Positions 1 through 7,238 are shown, counted from the stretch's first letter. The stretch is DNA of 7,659 nucleotides from an uncultured Collinsella sp. (GCA_900555745.1 USMH01000040.1:1-7659); one strand, 5' to 3'. Program-made: numbers and translations. The notes: generated by a model from the letters alone, not told the origin.

Positions 1-1084
1 CGATGGTCTGGAAGCGACGCTCGAAGGCCGGGTCCTTGGTGAGGTACTTGCGGAACTCCTCGGCCGTGGTGGCACCGATGATCTGGAAAGCACCGCGTGC
101 GAGAACGGGCTTGAGCATGGAGCTCGCGTCGATGGAGCCCTCGGCAGAGCCGGCACCGATGATGGTGTGCATCTCGTCGATAAACAAGATAACGTCGTCG
201 GCTTCGGTCGCCTCCTGGATCACGTTCTTGAGGCGCTCCTCAAACTCGCCGCGATACTTGGCGCCCGCGACAAGACCCGGCAGGTCGAGCGTCCAGATAT
301 TCTGGTTCATGAGGTTCTCGGGCACGTTGCCGGCTGCAATCTGCTGAGCCAGGCCCTCGACGATGGCCGTCTTGCCCACGCCGGGGTCACCCAGGATAAG
401 CGGGTTGTTCTTGGTGCGGCGCGAAAGGATCTCCATCATGCGCTGGACTTCCTTTTCGCGGCCAATCACGGGATCGAGCTCGCCGTCGCGCGCCTTTTGC
501 GTGAGGTTGGTGGCGAACTGCTTAAGCGTATCGGTGCCACTCCCCTTTTGCTGAGAGGCATCCGAGCCGCTAAAGAACGGCAGGCCCGCACCGGGACGAC
601 CAGCACCGGCGCCGGCGAGCGGACGCTTCTTGTCCTGGTCCTTGGCGGTGAGTTTCTCGATAGCCTTTTTGATGGAGGCGGACGACACACCCAGGCGCAT
701 GAGGATGTCCATGGCCATGCCGTTGCCCTCTTCGACGATGCCGATCAGCAAGTGCTCGGTCGACACGTAGGTCTGGTTGTTCTCACGCGCCACGCGGAAC
801 GAACGCTCCATCACGCTAATGACGAGCGGCGTAAAGGCGAGCTTGGCCGCCTCGGTCTCCTCACTGGGCTCGGGAACCGTGGTCTGGACCTCTTTGAGCG
901 TGTCCATGATGTCATCGTAGGAGATATCGAGCGAACGCAGTGCCTCGGCGGCAATGCCCTCATCCTCCTTGGCAAGCGCCAGAAGCAGATGCTCGGTACC
1001 CACCTTGTTGGTATGCAGGTCGAGCGCCTCCTGTTTGGCCATCGACATGACCTTGCGCGCTCGATCGGTAAATCTATCTAACAT
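1..1084 (-). CDS. clpC: ClpC-type Hsp100 unfoldase, N-terminal 361 residues (cut by window edge)
   Basis: ATP-dependent cytoplasmic unfoldase that normally feeds proteins to the ClpP protease. Residues 1-145 hold the two Clp N-terminal repeats (first near 1-65 with TEHLLLAL, second near 78-145 with [15 protein letters not shown]). A Gly/Ala/Pro-rich linker (about 152-182) leads to the first AAA+ domain: Walker A GDPGVGKT at 232-239, pore loop KYRGEFEER with Tyr277, Walker B VILFIDE at 298-304, sensor-1 GATT at 337-340, and an arginine pair at 356-357. The N-domain start ([13 protein letters not shown]) resembles ClpC rather than ClpB. The second AAA+ domain and any ClpP-binding loop lie outside the window, so partnership with ClpP is inferred from the family. 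The start is the ATG at 1084, preceded by AAGGA at a normal distance. No CIRCE- or HAIR-like operator was seen upstream. It appears to be its own unit, following tetR by 192 bases. Confidence 0.93.
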   Translation of the reverse strand, partial: MLDRFTDRARKVMSMAKQEALDLHTNKVGTEHLLLALAKEDEGIAAEALRSLDISYDDIMDTLKEVQTTVPEPSEETEAAKLAFTPLVISVMERSFRVARENNQTYVSTEHLLIGIVEEGNGMAMDILMRLGVSSASIKKAIEKLTAKDQDKKRPLAGAGAGRPGAGLPFFSGSDASQQKGSGTDTLKQFATNLTQKARDGELDPVIGREKEVQRMMEILSRRTKNNPLILGDPGVGKTAIVEGLAQQIAAGNVPENLMNQNIWTLDLPGLVAGAKYRGEFEERLKNVIQEATEADDVILFIDEMHTIIGAGSAEGSIDASSMLKPVLARGAFQIIGATTAEEFRKYLTKDPAFERRFQTI

Positions 1085-1114
1085 GCTCGTTTCCTTACAT
1101 GAGTTCATCGAAAT

Positions 1115-1144
1115 CAAAACGCCCGCCCGTCGGCGGCGCTTTTG
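1115..1144 (-). terminator. Terminator-like hairpin in the clpC leader
   Basis: On the minus strand, CGCC-GCC pairs with GGC-GGCG across a short GACG loop, with one bulged G. It is flanked by an A run on the 5' side and GTTTTG on the 3' side, and the outer CAAAA/TTTTG can pair as well. It could end the activase-tetR transcript, but it lies only 30 bases before the clpC start codon and probably downstream of the clpC promoter. It could therefore be a leader structure instead. The T run is short, so efficiency is doubtful. Confidence 0.35.
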
Positions 1145-1187
1145 TCTCTTTACCCACAGGTTGTCTATGTTAACAGCTGGAGGAATA

Positions 1188-1193
1188 TCTATA
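1188..1193 (-). promoter_or_regulatory. clpC: Candidate -10 box for clpC (TATAGA)
   Basis: TATAGA read on the minus strand, about 104 bases before the clpC start, in the most AT-rich part of the tetR-clpC spacer. No good -35 box is found 16-18 bases upstream (the best hexamers are CTGCAT or CCTGCA). This is only the best-looking option. clpC could also be transcribed by read-through from tetR. Confidence 0.25.
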
Positions 1194-1230
1194 AACCCGG
1201 CTCACATGAATGCAGGTTATGACCGCATCG

Positions 1231-1327
1231 CGGGACTCACCGCGCGATGCGCGACAGGCGCCCCGCAAGAGAAACCCTAGGCGTCTTTCACCACGTCGGG
1301 ACTCGTCGCACGCGATGCGCGATAGGC
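1231..1327. repeat. Imperfect direct repeat: end of tetR echoed in the spacer
   Basis: The stretch 1231-1259 in the spacer and 1297-1327 inside the tetR 3' end share CGGGACTC at one end and GCGATGCGCGA(C/T)AGGC at the other, with a short divergent middle. On the minus strand both copies encode similar residues (ACRASRGESRDAV in the spacer, AYRASRATSPDVV in TetR), but the spacer copy lies after the stop codon and in a different frame. The spacer copy also contains a perfect 9-bp stem (CGCATCGCG at 1224-1232, CGCGATGCG at 1243-1251, 10-base loop) with no T run after it. Confidence 0.55.
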
Positions 1328-1966
1328 ATCGGCCTCCTTGGAGACGCGTTCGAGCAGCTCGGATGTATCGACGCCCTCGACTTGCGCGACCGTTTCCACC
1401 GTCTGCATGGCGACCGCCCTCAGGTACGCGCACGCGCTGTCCCCCAGCTGCTCGAGGTCTATCTCCTCGCCGCCCTCCCGGGCAAAGCCGACCGCCATCA
1501 CAAAGTCCATGATGCCCGAGACCAGAAAGCCCACCGCAAAGCTCGAATCTGCCTTGAGCTCTTCTCCGTCGGGGTGGACGATCTCTCTCACGCGGTCGAT
1601 GATGATCGTATGGATGCCCTGCACGACCTGCTCGGCGGCACCCGCCCTCATGGTGATGACGATGCGCCGCAGCAGGCAGCGGACGTCGCGCCGGTCGAAC
1701 GCCGAAAGGTCGCCCTCGCTCGAAAAATGCCAGAGGGCATCGGTGATGAGCTCGTTATCCTGCAGCAGCTGGGCTATGGCGATGGCGACGAGTTCATCGA
1801 AATCGTGAAAATAGTAGTAAAACGTTCCGCGATTGCACTGGGCGGCGCGGGTCACCTCGCCAACCGACAGCTCGAAGATGCTGTTGTTCTCGATGAGCTC
1901 CCAAAACGCCTCGATGATACGGGTGCGTGCATCGGGCGCATCGGCGTCCTTACGCGGTCTCGCCAT
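1277..1966 (-). CDS. TetR/AcrR-family transcriptional regulator
   Basis: A 229-residue cytoplasmic DNA-binding protein. Residues about 14-60 form the typical TetR N-terminal three-helix domain, with helix-turn-helix around 34-53 and the family signature NRGTFYYYFHDFDEL. The remaining 170 residues are helical and should form the ligand-binding and dimer domain; it is too divergent to name an effector. The chosen start is the ATG at 1966 (MARPRKD), with GGTGAGG just before it. A GTG at 1975 would add three residues and has AGGGG four bases upstream. With the ATG, the gene overlaps the last 17 bases of the giant activase gene in another frame, so the two are almost certainly one operon, probably translationally coupled. 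The likely target is the palindrome at 6439-6459 in front of the operon, giving autoregulation. This is inferred from position, not from recognition-helix matching. Repressor action is usual for the family. Confidence 0.9.
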   Translation of the reverse strand: MARPRKDADAPDARTRIIEAFWELIENNSIFELSVGEVTRAAQCNRGTFYYYFHDFDELVAIAIAQLLQDNELITDALWHFSSEGDLSAFDRRDVRCLLRRIVITMRAGAAEQVVQGIHTIIIDRVREIVHPDGEELKADSSFAVGFLVSGIMDFVMAVGFAREGGEEIDLEQLGDSACAYLRAVAMQTVETVAQVEGVDTSELLERVSKEADAYRASRATSPDVVKDA

Positions 1967-4900
1967 GCGCCTCACCGCACCCCTGCGCCTTGGCGTTCAT
2001 GATGAGCATCTGAAGACGGTTCTCCACGTTGGCGAAGCTCACGTCGGGATCGTAGTCGAGCGGCAGGAACTGCGCCGTGGGATACTGCTCCTTGAGCGCA
2101 TGGATGAGCCCGCGCCCCACGACATGGTTGGGCAGACACCCGAACGGCTGCAGGATCACGAAGTTGCGGCAGCCGCGCTTGGCGTGCTCGAGAATCTCCG
2201 CCGGAATCAGCACGCCCTCGCCCGCATCGAACGTATGGTGCAGGATCTTATCGCTCGCGCGCACGAGCTCGGGCATGCGCGTCGGCGGCTCGTAGAGCGG
2301 GCTCGCCGCGCCCAGGCGGTCGCAACGGTCGTGCGCGAGCTCGAACAGGTTGTCCGCCGTGGCGTACCAGGCCTTTTCGGGCAGCGACAGGTCGACGTGG
2401 AACTCGCGCGACTGCGCATGCTTGTAGAAATAGGTCTTGCGGATCACGTCGGTCATGCGCGCCTCGATGACCTCGAGCCCGTTGTCCTCGAGGTAGCGCT
2501 CGATCTCGTGGTTGGCGCCGAGATGGAAATTGAGCAGGTACTCGCCCACGATGAGAACGGTCGGATGCGGGTTCGAGCGGTCGTACGGAACGGCGTCCAT
2601 GATCGCAAGCGCGCGTTTGAAGCCCGTCGCCTGGCCTCTCAGCCCGGAGCGCTCCATGCCCTCGATAACCTCATCGAGCGCGCGGTCGAACGCAGCGTCC
2701 GCCGCGCCCTTCTCGAGCTCGTAGGGACGGATGCGCCTAAGCATGGCCTCGAGGGCATCGATCATGGGAAGACCGTAGGCGATCTGGATGCTCGGGCCAA
2801 GGCCGAGCTTGAAGCCCGGATGCGCATTGTGGGCATCGACGTCGTCGTTGGTGAGCACCGGGACATAGTCGTATCCCGCGTCGTCGAGCGCGCGGCGCAG
2901 CAGGGGCATGTAGTGCGTCAGGCGGCAGTCGCCGATATACTTGCCAGTCACCACGGCGACGTCGTGCGGGTCGTACTTACCGCTCTCGAGTGCCGCGAGC
3001 GCCTCGCCGATCACGATTTGCGCGGGGAAGCAGATGTCGTTGTGCACATAGCGTTTGCCCAGGCGGATGGCATCCTCGCGCCCGATATCAAGGGCCTCGG
3101 CGCGCACGCCCTGATTGCGCATCGCCGCGGTCATGAGCCTGCAGAACGCATGGGAGGTGTTGGGGACCAGCGCGATCTTGTCGTGCCGGTCGCGCTTGGT
3201 GTACTTGACCTTATACGGGTCGTCGAGCGGATGGACCGCGTGCACCCGGGCGCCCTCGGCACGCTCCTCCGCGCGACGACGGTTGACCGACTCGATAAAC
3301 GAACGCACGCGAATGCCCATGGGACCGGCGACGTCGCTCTCATCGAGCTTGATCATCATCGGAACCTTGGAGCCCATCTCGCCCATCATGCGCGCGATCT
3401 CGTCGGTGAGATACGCATCGTGGCCGCAGCCGAAGCTGCCCATCTGCACGAGCTCGAGCTCGGGCGTCGATGCGACGATGACCGCGCACGACAGCATGCG
3501 CGCATGGTAGTTGTTCACGATGTCGATGCGGCTGTTGGAAAGATCGACGTTGCAGACCCCCGGCACCGCATCGGGCGTCAGCACGGGGATGCCGCGCTCA
3601 GAGAAGAGCTTGGGCAGCCCGTGGTTGACCAGCGGGTCGTTGTGGTACGGGCGCGAAGCGATCACCACCGCGTAGCCGCCGTCCTCGCGCACGTTCTCGA
3701 GCACCTGCCTGCCGCGCAGCTGCAGCTGGTTCTCAAACGTCTCCTGCGCGCGGTCCGCCTGCTCGGTCGCCTTGGCAACCAGGTCGGCATCGATATCGAA
3801 GGTCTCCTTGCACCACGCCTTGAGCTGGCGGTTTCGGTCGCCCTCGTCGTACCAGTGGAACAGCGGCGTATCGAACGGAACGCCGAAACGCTCCTCCGGG
3901 TTATCGGAATTGCGCATCACGTAGGGGTATCCCTTTACGACGGCGCACATCCACTCGCTGGTAGAGGCGGTGTTTTCGGTGGGCACCGTCGTGATGATGG
4001 GCATGAAGATGCGGTCGACGCCGGCGTCGACGAGATTGCGGATGTGCCCGTGGACGAGCTTGGCCGGGAAGCACACGGTGTCGGATGTGACGTGCGCCAG
4101 ACCGCGCTCGTACATCGCCTTGGTGCTGCGTCCCGAGACGCGCACCTTAAAGCCGAGCGTGCTGAAGAACGTCGACCAGAACGGCATGGTGTCCCAGAAC
4201 TCGAGCACACGGGGAATGCCGATCGTGACATCGCGCCCCCCGCAGACGGGAACCGTGGGGCACGACTCGAACAGCAGCTTCTCGCGGTCGACAAAGAGAT
4301 TGGGGGCAGCCGCGGTCCGGTCGCGCCCCGTGCCGGGTGCCTGTGCCTCGCAAGCACCCTGCGGACGCAGCTCCTCCGCCGCGGGAACCTCGCGCACGAG
4401 CTCATCCCATGAGATGGCGCCGCCGCGCGGGCAGCGATTGCCCGTGACGTAAAGCGAGCCGTCGCCAAATGCCACGACCGCGCGCTGGCAGCGGTTGTTG
4501 CACCGACGGCAGGTAACGCCGCCGAACTCGCGATGCTCGAAGCGCTCCACGGCATCGAGCCCGATAAACGACGTGCCGGCGTCGCCCTTGCGGCATTCCT
4601 CGCGCGCGAGCAGGGCGATACCGATAGCGCCCATCAGCCCCGGGTGGGGCGCACGCGTAACGGGTTTGCCCAGATACTGCTCGAATGCGCACAGCACCGC
4701 GTCGTTTCGGAACGTGCCGCCCTGGACGACGACTTTGTCGCCCAGACGGTTGAGATTTGAAACGCGAATGACCTTGGTGAACACGTTCTCGATAATCGAA
4801 CGGCAGAGACCGGCCATGATGTCGCCCGGACCCTTACCGCGCCGCTGCTCGGAAACGACGCTGCTGTTCATGAACACCGTGCAGCGGCTGCCGAGAACGG

Positions 4901-6389
4901 CGGGGGCTTTGGACGAAAATGCCTCGGTCGCGATATCCTCAACGGCTATTCCGAGGTTTTTGGCAAAACCCTCGAGGAACGAGCCGCAGCCCGCAGAGCA
5001 CGCCTCGTTGACGACGATATCGGTCAGCACGCCGTGGTTGAGCCAGATGGCCTTCATATCCTGTCCGCCGATGTCGAGCACGAAGGTCGCATCGGGAACG
5101 CATGCGCACGCGGCGCGGGCGTGCGCGACCGTCTCGACCGTATGGTAGTCGGCGTGGAACGCGCGCGCGAAAAGCTCCTCGCCGTATCCCGTGGTGCCCA
5201 CGGCATCGATCGCAAGCGTGACTCCCGCTGTCTCCCAGCGGTTCTTCAAGCTGACAAGACCCTGTTGGGCGACGTCGAGCGGTCTGCCGTTATTAGACGC
5301 GTAGAACGAATCGACAAGCTCACCCGCCTCATCGACCAGGGCGAACTTGGTCGTCGTGCTCCCCGAATCGATACCGAGCGCCACACGCACCGTCTCTCCG
5401 GGCGCATACGCATCCGGACCCTTTGCCGGCGTCTCTTTGCCATGGCGTGCCGTAAAATCCGCCTGCTCGGCAGGTGTGGCAAAAAAGGGCTGGGCAAGAC
5501 GTCCCTCCCCGCTTGCGGGCGCGACCGTCTCGAGCTTATCCAGCCGGACAAAAGCGTCGGGAAGGTCGATCGGTTGGGACGATGCGAACATGTCGGTCAG
5601 CGACAGGGCGGCACCGCGCGCGACCATGATCTGCGGATCGCGCGGGACGATAACCTGATCGTCCGATAGATTCAGTTGCTCCCAGAACACGCGGACCAGC
5701 GTGGGGTTGTAGGCGAGCGTACCGCCCTCGAAGATTACCGGCGGCTCGATGTCGATACCCTGGGCCAGACCGCCGATCGTTTGGCGGGCGACCGCGTGAA
5801 GCGCCGAAAGCGCCAGGTCGGTGGTAGGAATGCCCTCGTTGAGCAGCGGCTGGATATCGGTCTTTGCGTACACGCCGCAGCGGCCCGAGACCTCGTGGAC
5901 GGTCGTTCCCCGGCTTGCGAGCTGCTCGAACTCGCCCGATTCGGTGCCGACCCCCATGAGCTTTGCCATCTCGTCGATAAATGCACCGGTACCGCCTGCG
6001 CACGAGCCGTTCATGCGCATGTCGGCAACCTCGATGTCTCCCTTATCGTTGGTGCGGAAGAAGATCATCTTGGCGTCTTGGCCGCCCAGCTCGATGGCGC
6101 AGCGCGTCTGCGGATAGAACCTGCTGATCGCGAGCGCGTTGGCGACCACCTCCTGAACGTACGAGGCGCCCAGCGCGGTCGCGATATCGCGCGCACCCGA
6201 GCCGGTCACCGCAACGCGCAGCGACTCATGGGGAAAGCGCTCGGCGAGCTCGCCGAGCATGGCGCGCACGCTCGCTGTCTGACACGCCCCGTGGCGGCGA
6301 TATCCCCACCACGCCTCGGTCATATCCTCGTGCATCGCGTAAACTTTGGTCGTCGTCGACCCTACGTCCAGTCCTACTAACAACGCCAT
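1950..6389 (-). CDS. Giant fused acyl-CoA dehydratase activase / HgdB-like protein (BcrA/BadF ATPase, DUF2229)
   Basis: A 1479-residue soluble protein, apparently an ATP-driven iron-sulphur reductase; the substrate is unknown. Activase module 1 (about 1-285): phosphate motif DVGSTTTK at 8-15, GGQDAK from 102, NGSCAGGTG with Cys130, SGRCGVYAK with Cys171, EGGT at 221-224. Activase module 2 (about 334-600): DSGSTTTK at 341-348, GGQDMK from 441, NEACSAGCGS with Cys464, SRCTVF with Cys503, QGGT at 556-559. In HgdC-type activases two such cysteines per subunit hold one [4Fe-4S] cluster between two subunits, so here the modules can form an intramolecular pseudo-dimer. Residues 627-653 form a four-cysteine knuckle (C627, C630, C634, C653). 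A DUF2229 lobe (about 720-1050) has CFPAK (Cys773), Cys815 and FGCGHD (Cys988). The last lobe (about 1070-1460) repeats the pattern: CFPAQ (Cys1120), GDCRLTH (Cys1155) and FGCLPNH (Cys1418). The start is the ATG at 6389 with GGAG upstream. Relatives activate or catalyse radical dehydration of 2-hydroxyacyl-CoA or reduce small molecules at double-cubane clusters. Family calls are confident; function is not. Confidence 0.92.
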   Translation of the reverse strand: MALLVGLDVGSTTTKVYAMHEDMTEAWWGYRRHGACQTASVRAMLGELAERFPHESLRVAVTGSGARDIATALGASYVQEVVANALAISRFYPQTRCAIELGGQDAKMIFFRTNDKGDIEVADMRMNGSCAGGTGAFIDEMAKLMGVGTESGEFEQLASRGTTVHEVSGRCGVYAKTDIQPLLNEGIPTTDLALSALHAVARQTIGGLAQGIDIEPPVIFEGGTLAYNPTLVRVFWEQLNLSDDQVIVPRDPQIMVARGAALSLTDMFASSQPIDLPDAFVRLDKLETVAPASGEGRLAQPFFATPAEQADFTARHGKETPAKGPDAYAPGETVRVALGIDSGSTTTKFALVDEAGELVDSFYASNNGRPLDVAQQGLVSLKNRWETAGVTLAIDAVGTTGYGEELFARAFHADYHTVETVAHARAACACVPDATFVLDIGGQDMKAIWLNHGVLTDIVVNEACSAGCGSFLEGFAKNLGIAVEDIATEAFSSKAPAVLGSRCTVFMNSSVVSEQRRGKGPGDIMAGLCRSIIENVFTKVIRVSNLNRLGDKVVVQGGTFRNDAVLCAFEQYLGKPVTRAPHPGLMGAIGIALLAREECRKGDAGTSFIGLDAVERFEHREFGGVTCRRCNNRCQRAVVAFGDGSLYVTGNRCPRGGAISWDELVREVPAAEELRPQGACEAQAPGTGRDRTAAAPNLFVDREKLLFESCPTVPVCGGRDVTIGIPRVLEFWDTMPFWSTFFSTLGFKVRVSGRSTKAMYERGLAHVTSDTVCFPAKLVHGHIRNLVDAGVDRIFMPIITTVPTENTASTSEWMCAVVKGYPYVMRNSDNPEERFGVPFDTPLFHWYDEGDRNRQLKAWCKETFDIDADLVAKATEQADRAQETFENQLQLRGRQVLENVREDGGYAVVIASRPYHNDPLVNHGLPKLFSERGIPVLTPDAVPGVCNVDLSNSRIDIVNNYHARMLSCAVIVASTPELELVQMGSFGCGHDAYLTDEIARMMGEMGSKVPMMIKLDESDVAGPMGIRVRSFIESVNRRRAEERAEGARVHAVHPLDDPYKVKYTKRDRHDKIALVPNTSHAFCRLMTAAMRNQGVRAEALDIGREDAIRLGKRYVHNDICFPAQIVIGEALAALESGKYDPHDVAVVTGKYIGDCRLTHYMPLLRRALDDAGYDYVPVLTNDDVDAHNAHPGFKLGLGPSIQIAYGLPMIDALEAMLRRIRPYELEKGAADAAFDRALDEVIEGMERSGLRGQATGFKRALAIMDAVPYDRSNPHPTVLIVGEYLLNFHLGANHEIERYLEDNGLEVIEARMTDVIRKTYFYKHAQSREFHVDLSLPEKAWYATADNLFELAHDRCDRLGAASPLYEPPTRMPELVRASDKILHHTFDAGEGVLIPAEILEHAKRGCRNFVILQPFGCLPNHVVGRGLIHALKEQYPTAQFLPLDYDPDVSFANVENRLQMLIMNAKAQGCGEAHGETA

Positions 6390-6421
6390 AATGCTCCGTC
6401 TCTCGCATTTTTCCTGCTAGA

Positions 6422-6427
6422 GATATA
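6422..6427 (-). promoter_or_regulatory. Extended -10 box (TGG-TATATC) for the activase-tetR operon
   Basis: Read on the minus strand, TATATC is preceded by TGG, the extended -10 pattern, which would compensate for the poor -35 hexamer (GTCTGT at 17-base spacing). Transcription would start near 6415 and give a leader of roughly 26 bases before the ATG at 6389, with GGAG in the leader as ribosome site. The perfect palindrome at 6439-6459 covers the expected -35 region, so a bound regulator would block polymerase. Confidence 0.5.
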
Positions 6428-6438
6428 CCACTCTACGT

Positions 6439-6459
6439 AATACAACAGACTGTTGTATT
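6439..6459. promoter_or_regulatory. Perfect 21-bp palindromic operator, probably for the operon's TetR
   Basis: The half-site AATACAACAG and its exact reverse complement CTGTTGTATT flank a single central A, giving 10 matched pairs with no mismatch. Length, symmetry and placement over the -35 region fit a TetR-dimer operator. The only regulator gene in the window is the last gene of the operon this site precedes. There is no T run or long GC stem, so it is not a terminator. Assignment to this TetR is inference. Confidence 0.75.
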
Positions 6460-6471
6460 TAAACTCCGTAT

Positions 6472-6504
6472 AAAAAGCGGCTGCCGAAACGCTTCAGCAG
6501 CCGC
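6472..6504 (-). terminator. Strong intrinsic terminator after the DUF2798 gene
   Basis: On the minus strand, GCGGCTGC-TGAA pairs with TTCG-GCAGCCGC (12 pairs, one G-T wobble) around the tetraloop GCGT, followed directly by TTTTTATA. It ends the DUF2798 transcript about 170 bases after the stop codon and insulates the activase operon promoter just downstream. Confidence 0.9.
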
Positions 6505-6513
6505 CGAATGCAC

Positions 6514-6525
6514 CAACAGATTGTT
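6514..6525. promoter_or_regulatory. Possible auxiliary operator half-copy (CAACAGATTGTT)
   Basis: Twelve bases match the core of the main palindrome (CAACAGACTGTT) with one C-to-T change; the outer arms do not match. The centres are 71 bp apart, close to seven helical turns, and the DUF2798 terminator lies between them. It could be a weaker second site allowing looping, or chance similarity in a short AT-richer patch. Confidence 0.3.
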
Positions 6526-6604
6526 CTGCGCGCTAGCACGTCGGGCAACGGAGCAGCACGGGCCCTCCGGTCATGCGCACCGCTCACGCCCGCGATGTCG
6601 CCGA

Positions 6605-6676
6605 GAGAGCTATCCACGCTTAGGGCTCCAACCAAGCAAGTCGCCCGCGCTCAGCAGATCCCTAAGCGAGCTACTC
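6605..6676. repeat. Long-range inverted repeat over the DUF2798 stop codon and 3' region
   Basis: CGCTTAGGG (6617-6625) pairs perfectly with CCCTAAGCG (6660-6668) around a 34-base loop. The stem can continue with AGCT/AGCT and GAG/CTC after small bulges, about 16 pairs in all. The right arm covers the stop codon of the DUF2798 gene. No T run follows, so this is not a terminator; the real one lies further downstream. It may protect the mRNA 3' end. The remaining spacer, 6505-6604, holds the operator-like core at 6514-6525 and otherwise nothing I recognise. Confidence 0.5.
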
Positions 6677-7219
6677 GCACTCAGGAGCCATAGCCTGCTC
6701 CAAGAGCTCGGCATGCTCCTCCTCGAAAACCGTCCCCACAGGGAAGGCGCGACGGAAGACGAAGCGGGAAATCGGACCGGCTACCAAAAGGTTCCACGGC
6801 AGCGCCATCACAAAATTATGCGGGATGTTGATCATCCAGATCGCGGGCACGGAATACAGGTTCGCAAGGATGCCGCCGGGCATGTGCGTCAGACCCTCGC
6901 AGGCACCGTACAGCGACATGATGATAACCATGGGGACGACCATGCAGGAGCTGACGGCGAGCGTCATGGCAAGTGGCGAGCTCTTGCCCGGCGTGACCAA
7001 GTACTTAAAGGCGAAACCCTTGGCGAGCGGGCTGGCGACGAACCAGTCGCAGCACATGGCAAAAATGTAGGCAACGGGGAAGCCGAGCCACGCAGCGGCA
7101 ACGACCTCGCCGTTGATGGCCCCGTGCTGCAGGGCAACGTTGTAGATGCTCATCCAGAGCACCATGCAAAAGCACATGATAAAGGTGAACAGCAGGCTCT
7201 CTCGTTTGTTGATAGGCAT
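6671..7219 (-). CDS. Tandem DUF2798 four-helix membrane protein
   Basis: A 182-residue integral membrane protein of unknown function. Likely membrane segments lie near residues 9-28, 40-60, 86-106 and 125-147. The two halves are related: the first has MSIYN followed by FPVAYIFAMCCDWFVASPLAKGFAFK, and the second has MSLYG followed by WMINIPHNFVMALPWNLLVAGPISR. This is the usual pattern of two DUF2798 units in one chain (single-unit proteins are about 75 residues). The C-terminal 20 residues are acidic and probably cytoplasmic. The start is the ATG at 7219 (MPINKRES), with AAAGGA about 11 bases upstream, a little long. An in-frame ATG at 7279 would add a 20-residue tail encoded by the terminator hairpin and is rejected. 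Its 5' side carries a strong terminator only 44 bases away, so expression needs read-through or an unseen promoter. A possible transport role is a guess; no substrate motif is seen. Confidence 0.85.
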   Translation of the reverse strand: MPINKRESLLFTFIMCFCMVLWMSIYNVALQHGAINGEVVAAAWLGFPVAYIFAMCCDWFVASPLAKGFAFKYLVTPGKSSPLAMTLAVSSCMVVPMVIIMSLYGACEGLTHMPGGILANLYSVPAIWMINIPHNFVMALPWNLLVAGPISRFVFRRAFPVGTVFEEEHAELLEQAMAPECE

Positions 7220-7238
7220 GAAGGGCAGATTCCTTTCT

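Noticed and set aside
167..1081. 304-codon plus-strand open frame
   Set aside because: Antisense to clpC, whose Walker motifs and N-domain repeats are unmistakable on the minus strand.
1170..1433. 87-codon minus-strand open frame overlapping the tetR end
   Set aside because: Out of frame with tetR and lacking a start context; its similarity to the TetR C-terminus is explained by the imperfect direct repeat.
1833..4412. 859-codon open frame on the plus strand
   Set aside because: Antisense to the giant activase gene, rich in Arg/His/Val/Glu/Leu without domain motifs, a typical shadow of GC-rich codon use; the minus-strand frame has clear family motifs throughout.
5676..6380. 234-codon plus-strand open frame
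   Set aside because: Antisense shadow of activase module 1; no ribosome site or recognisable motif.
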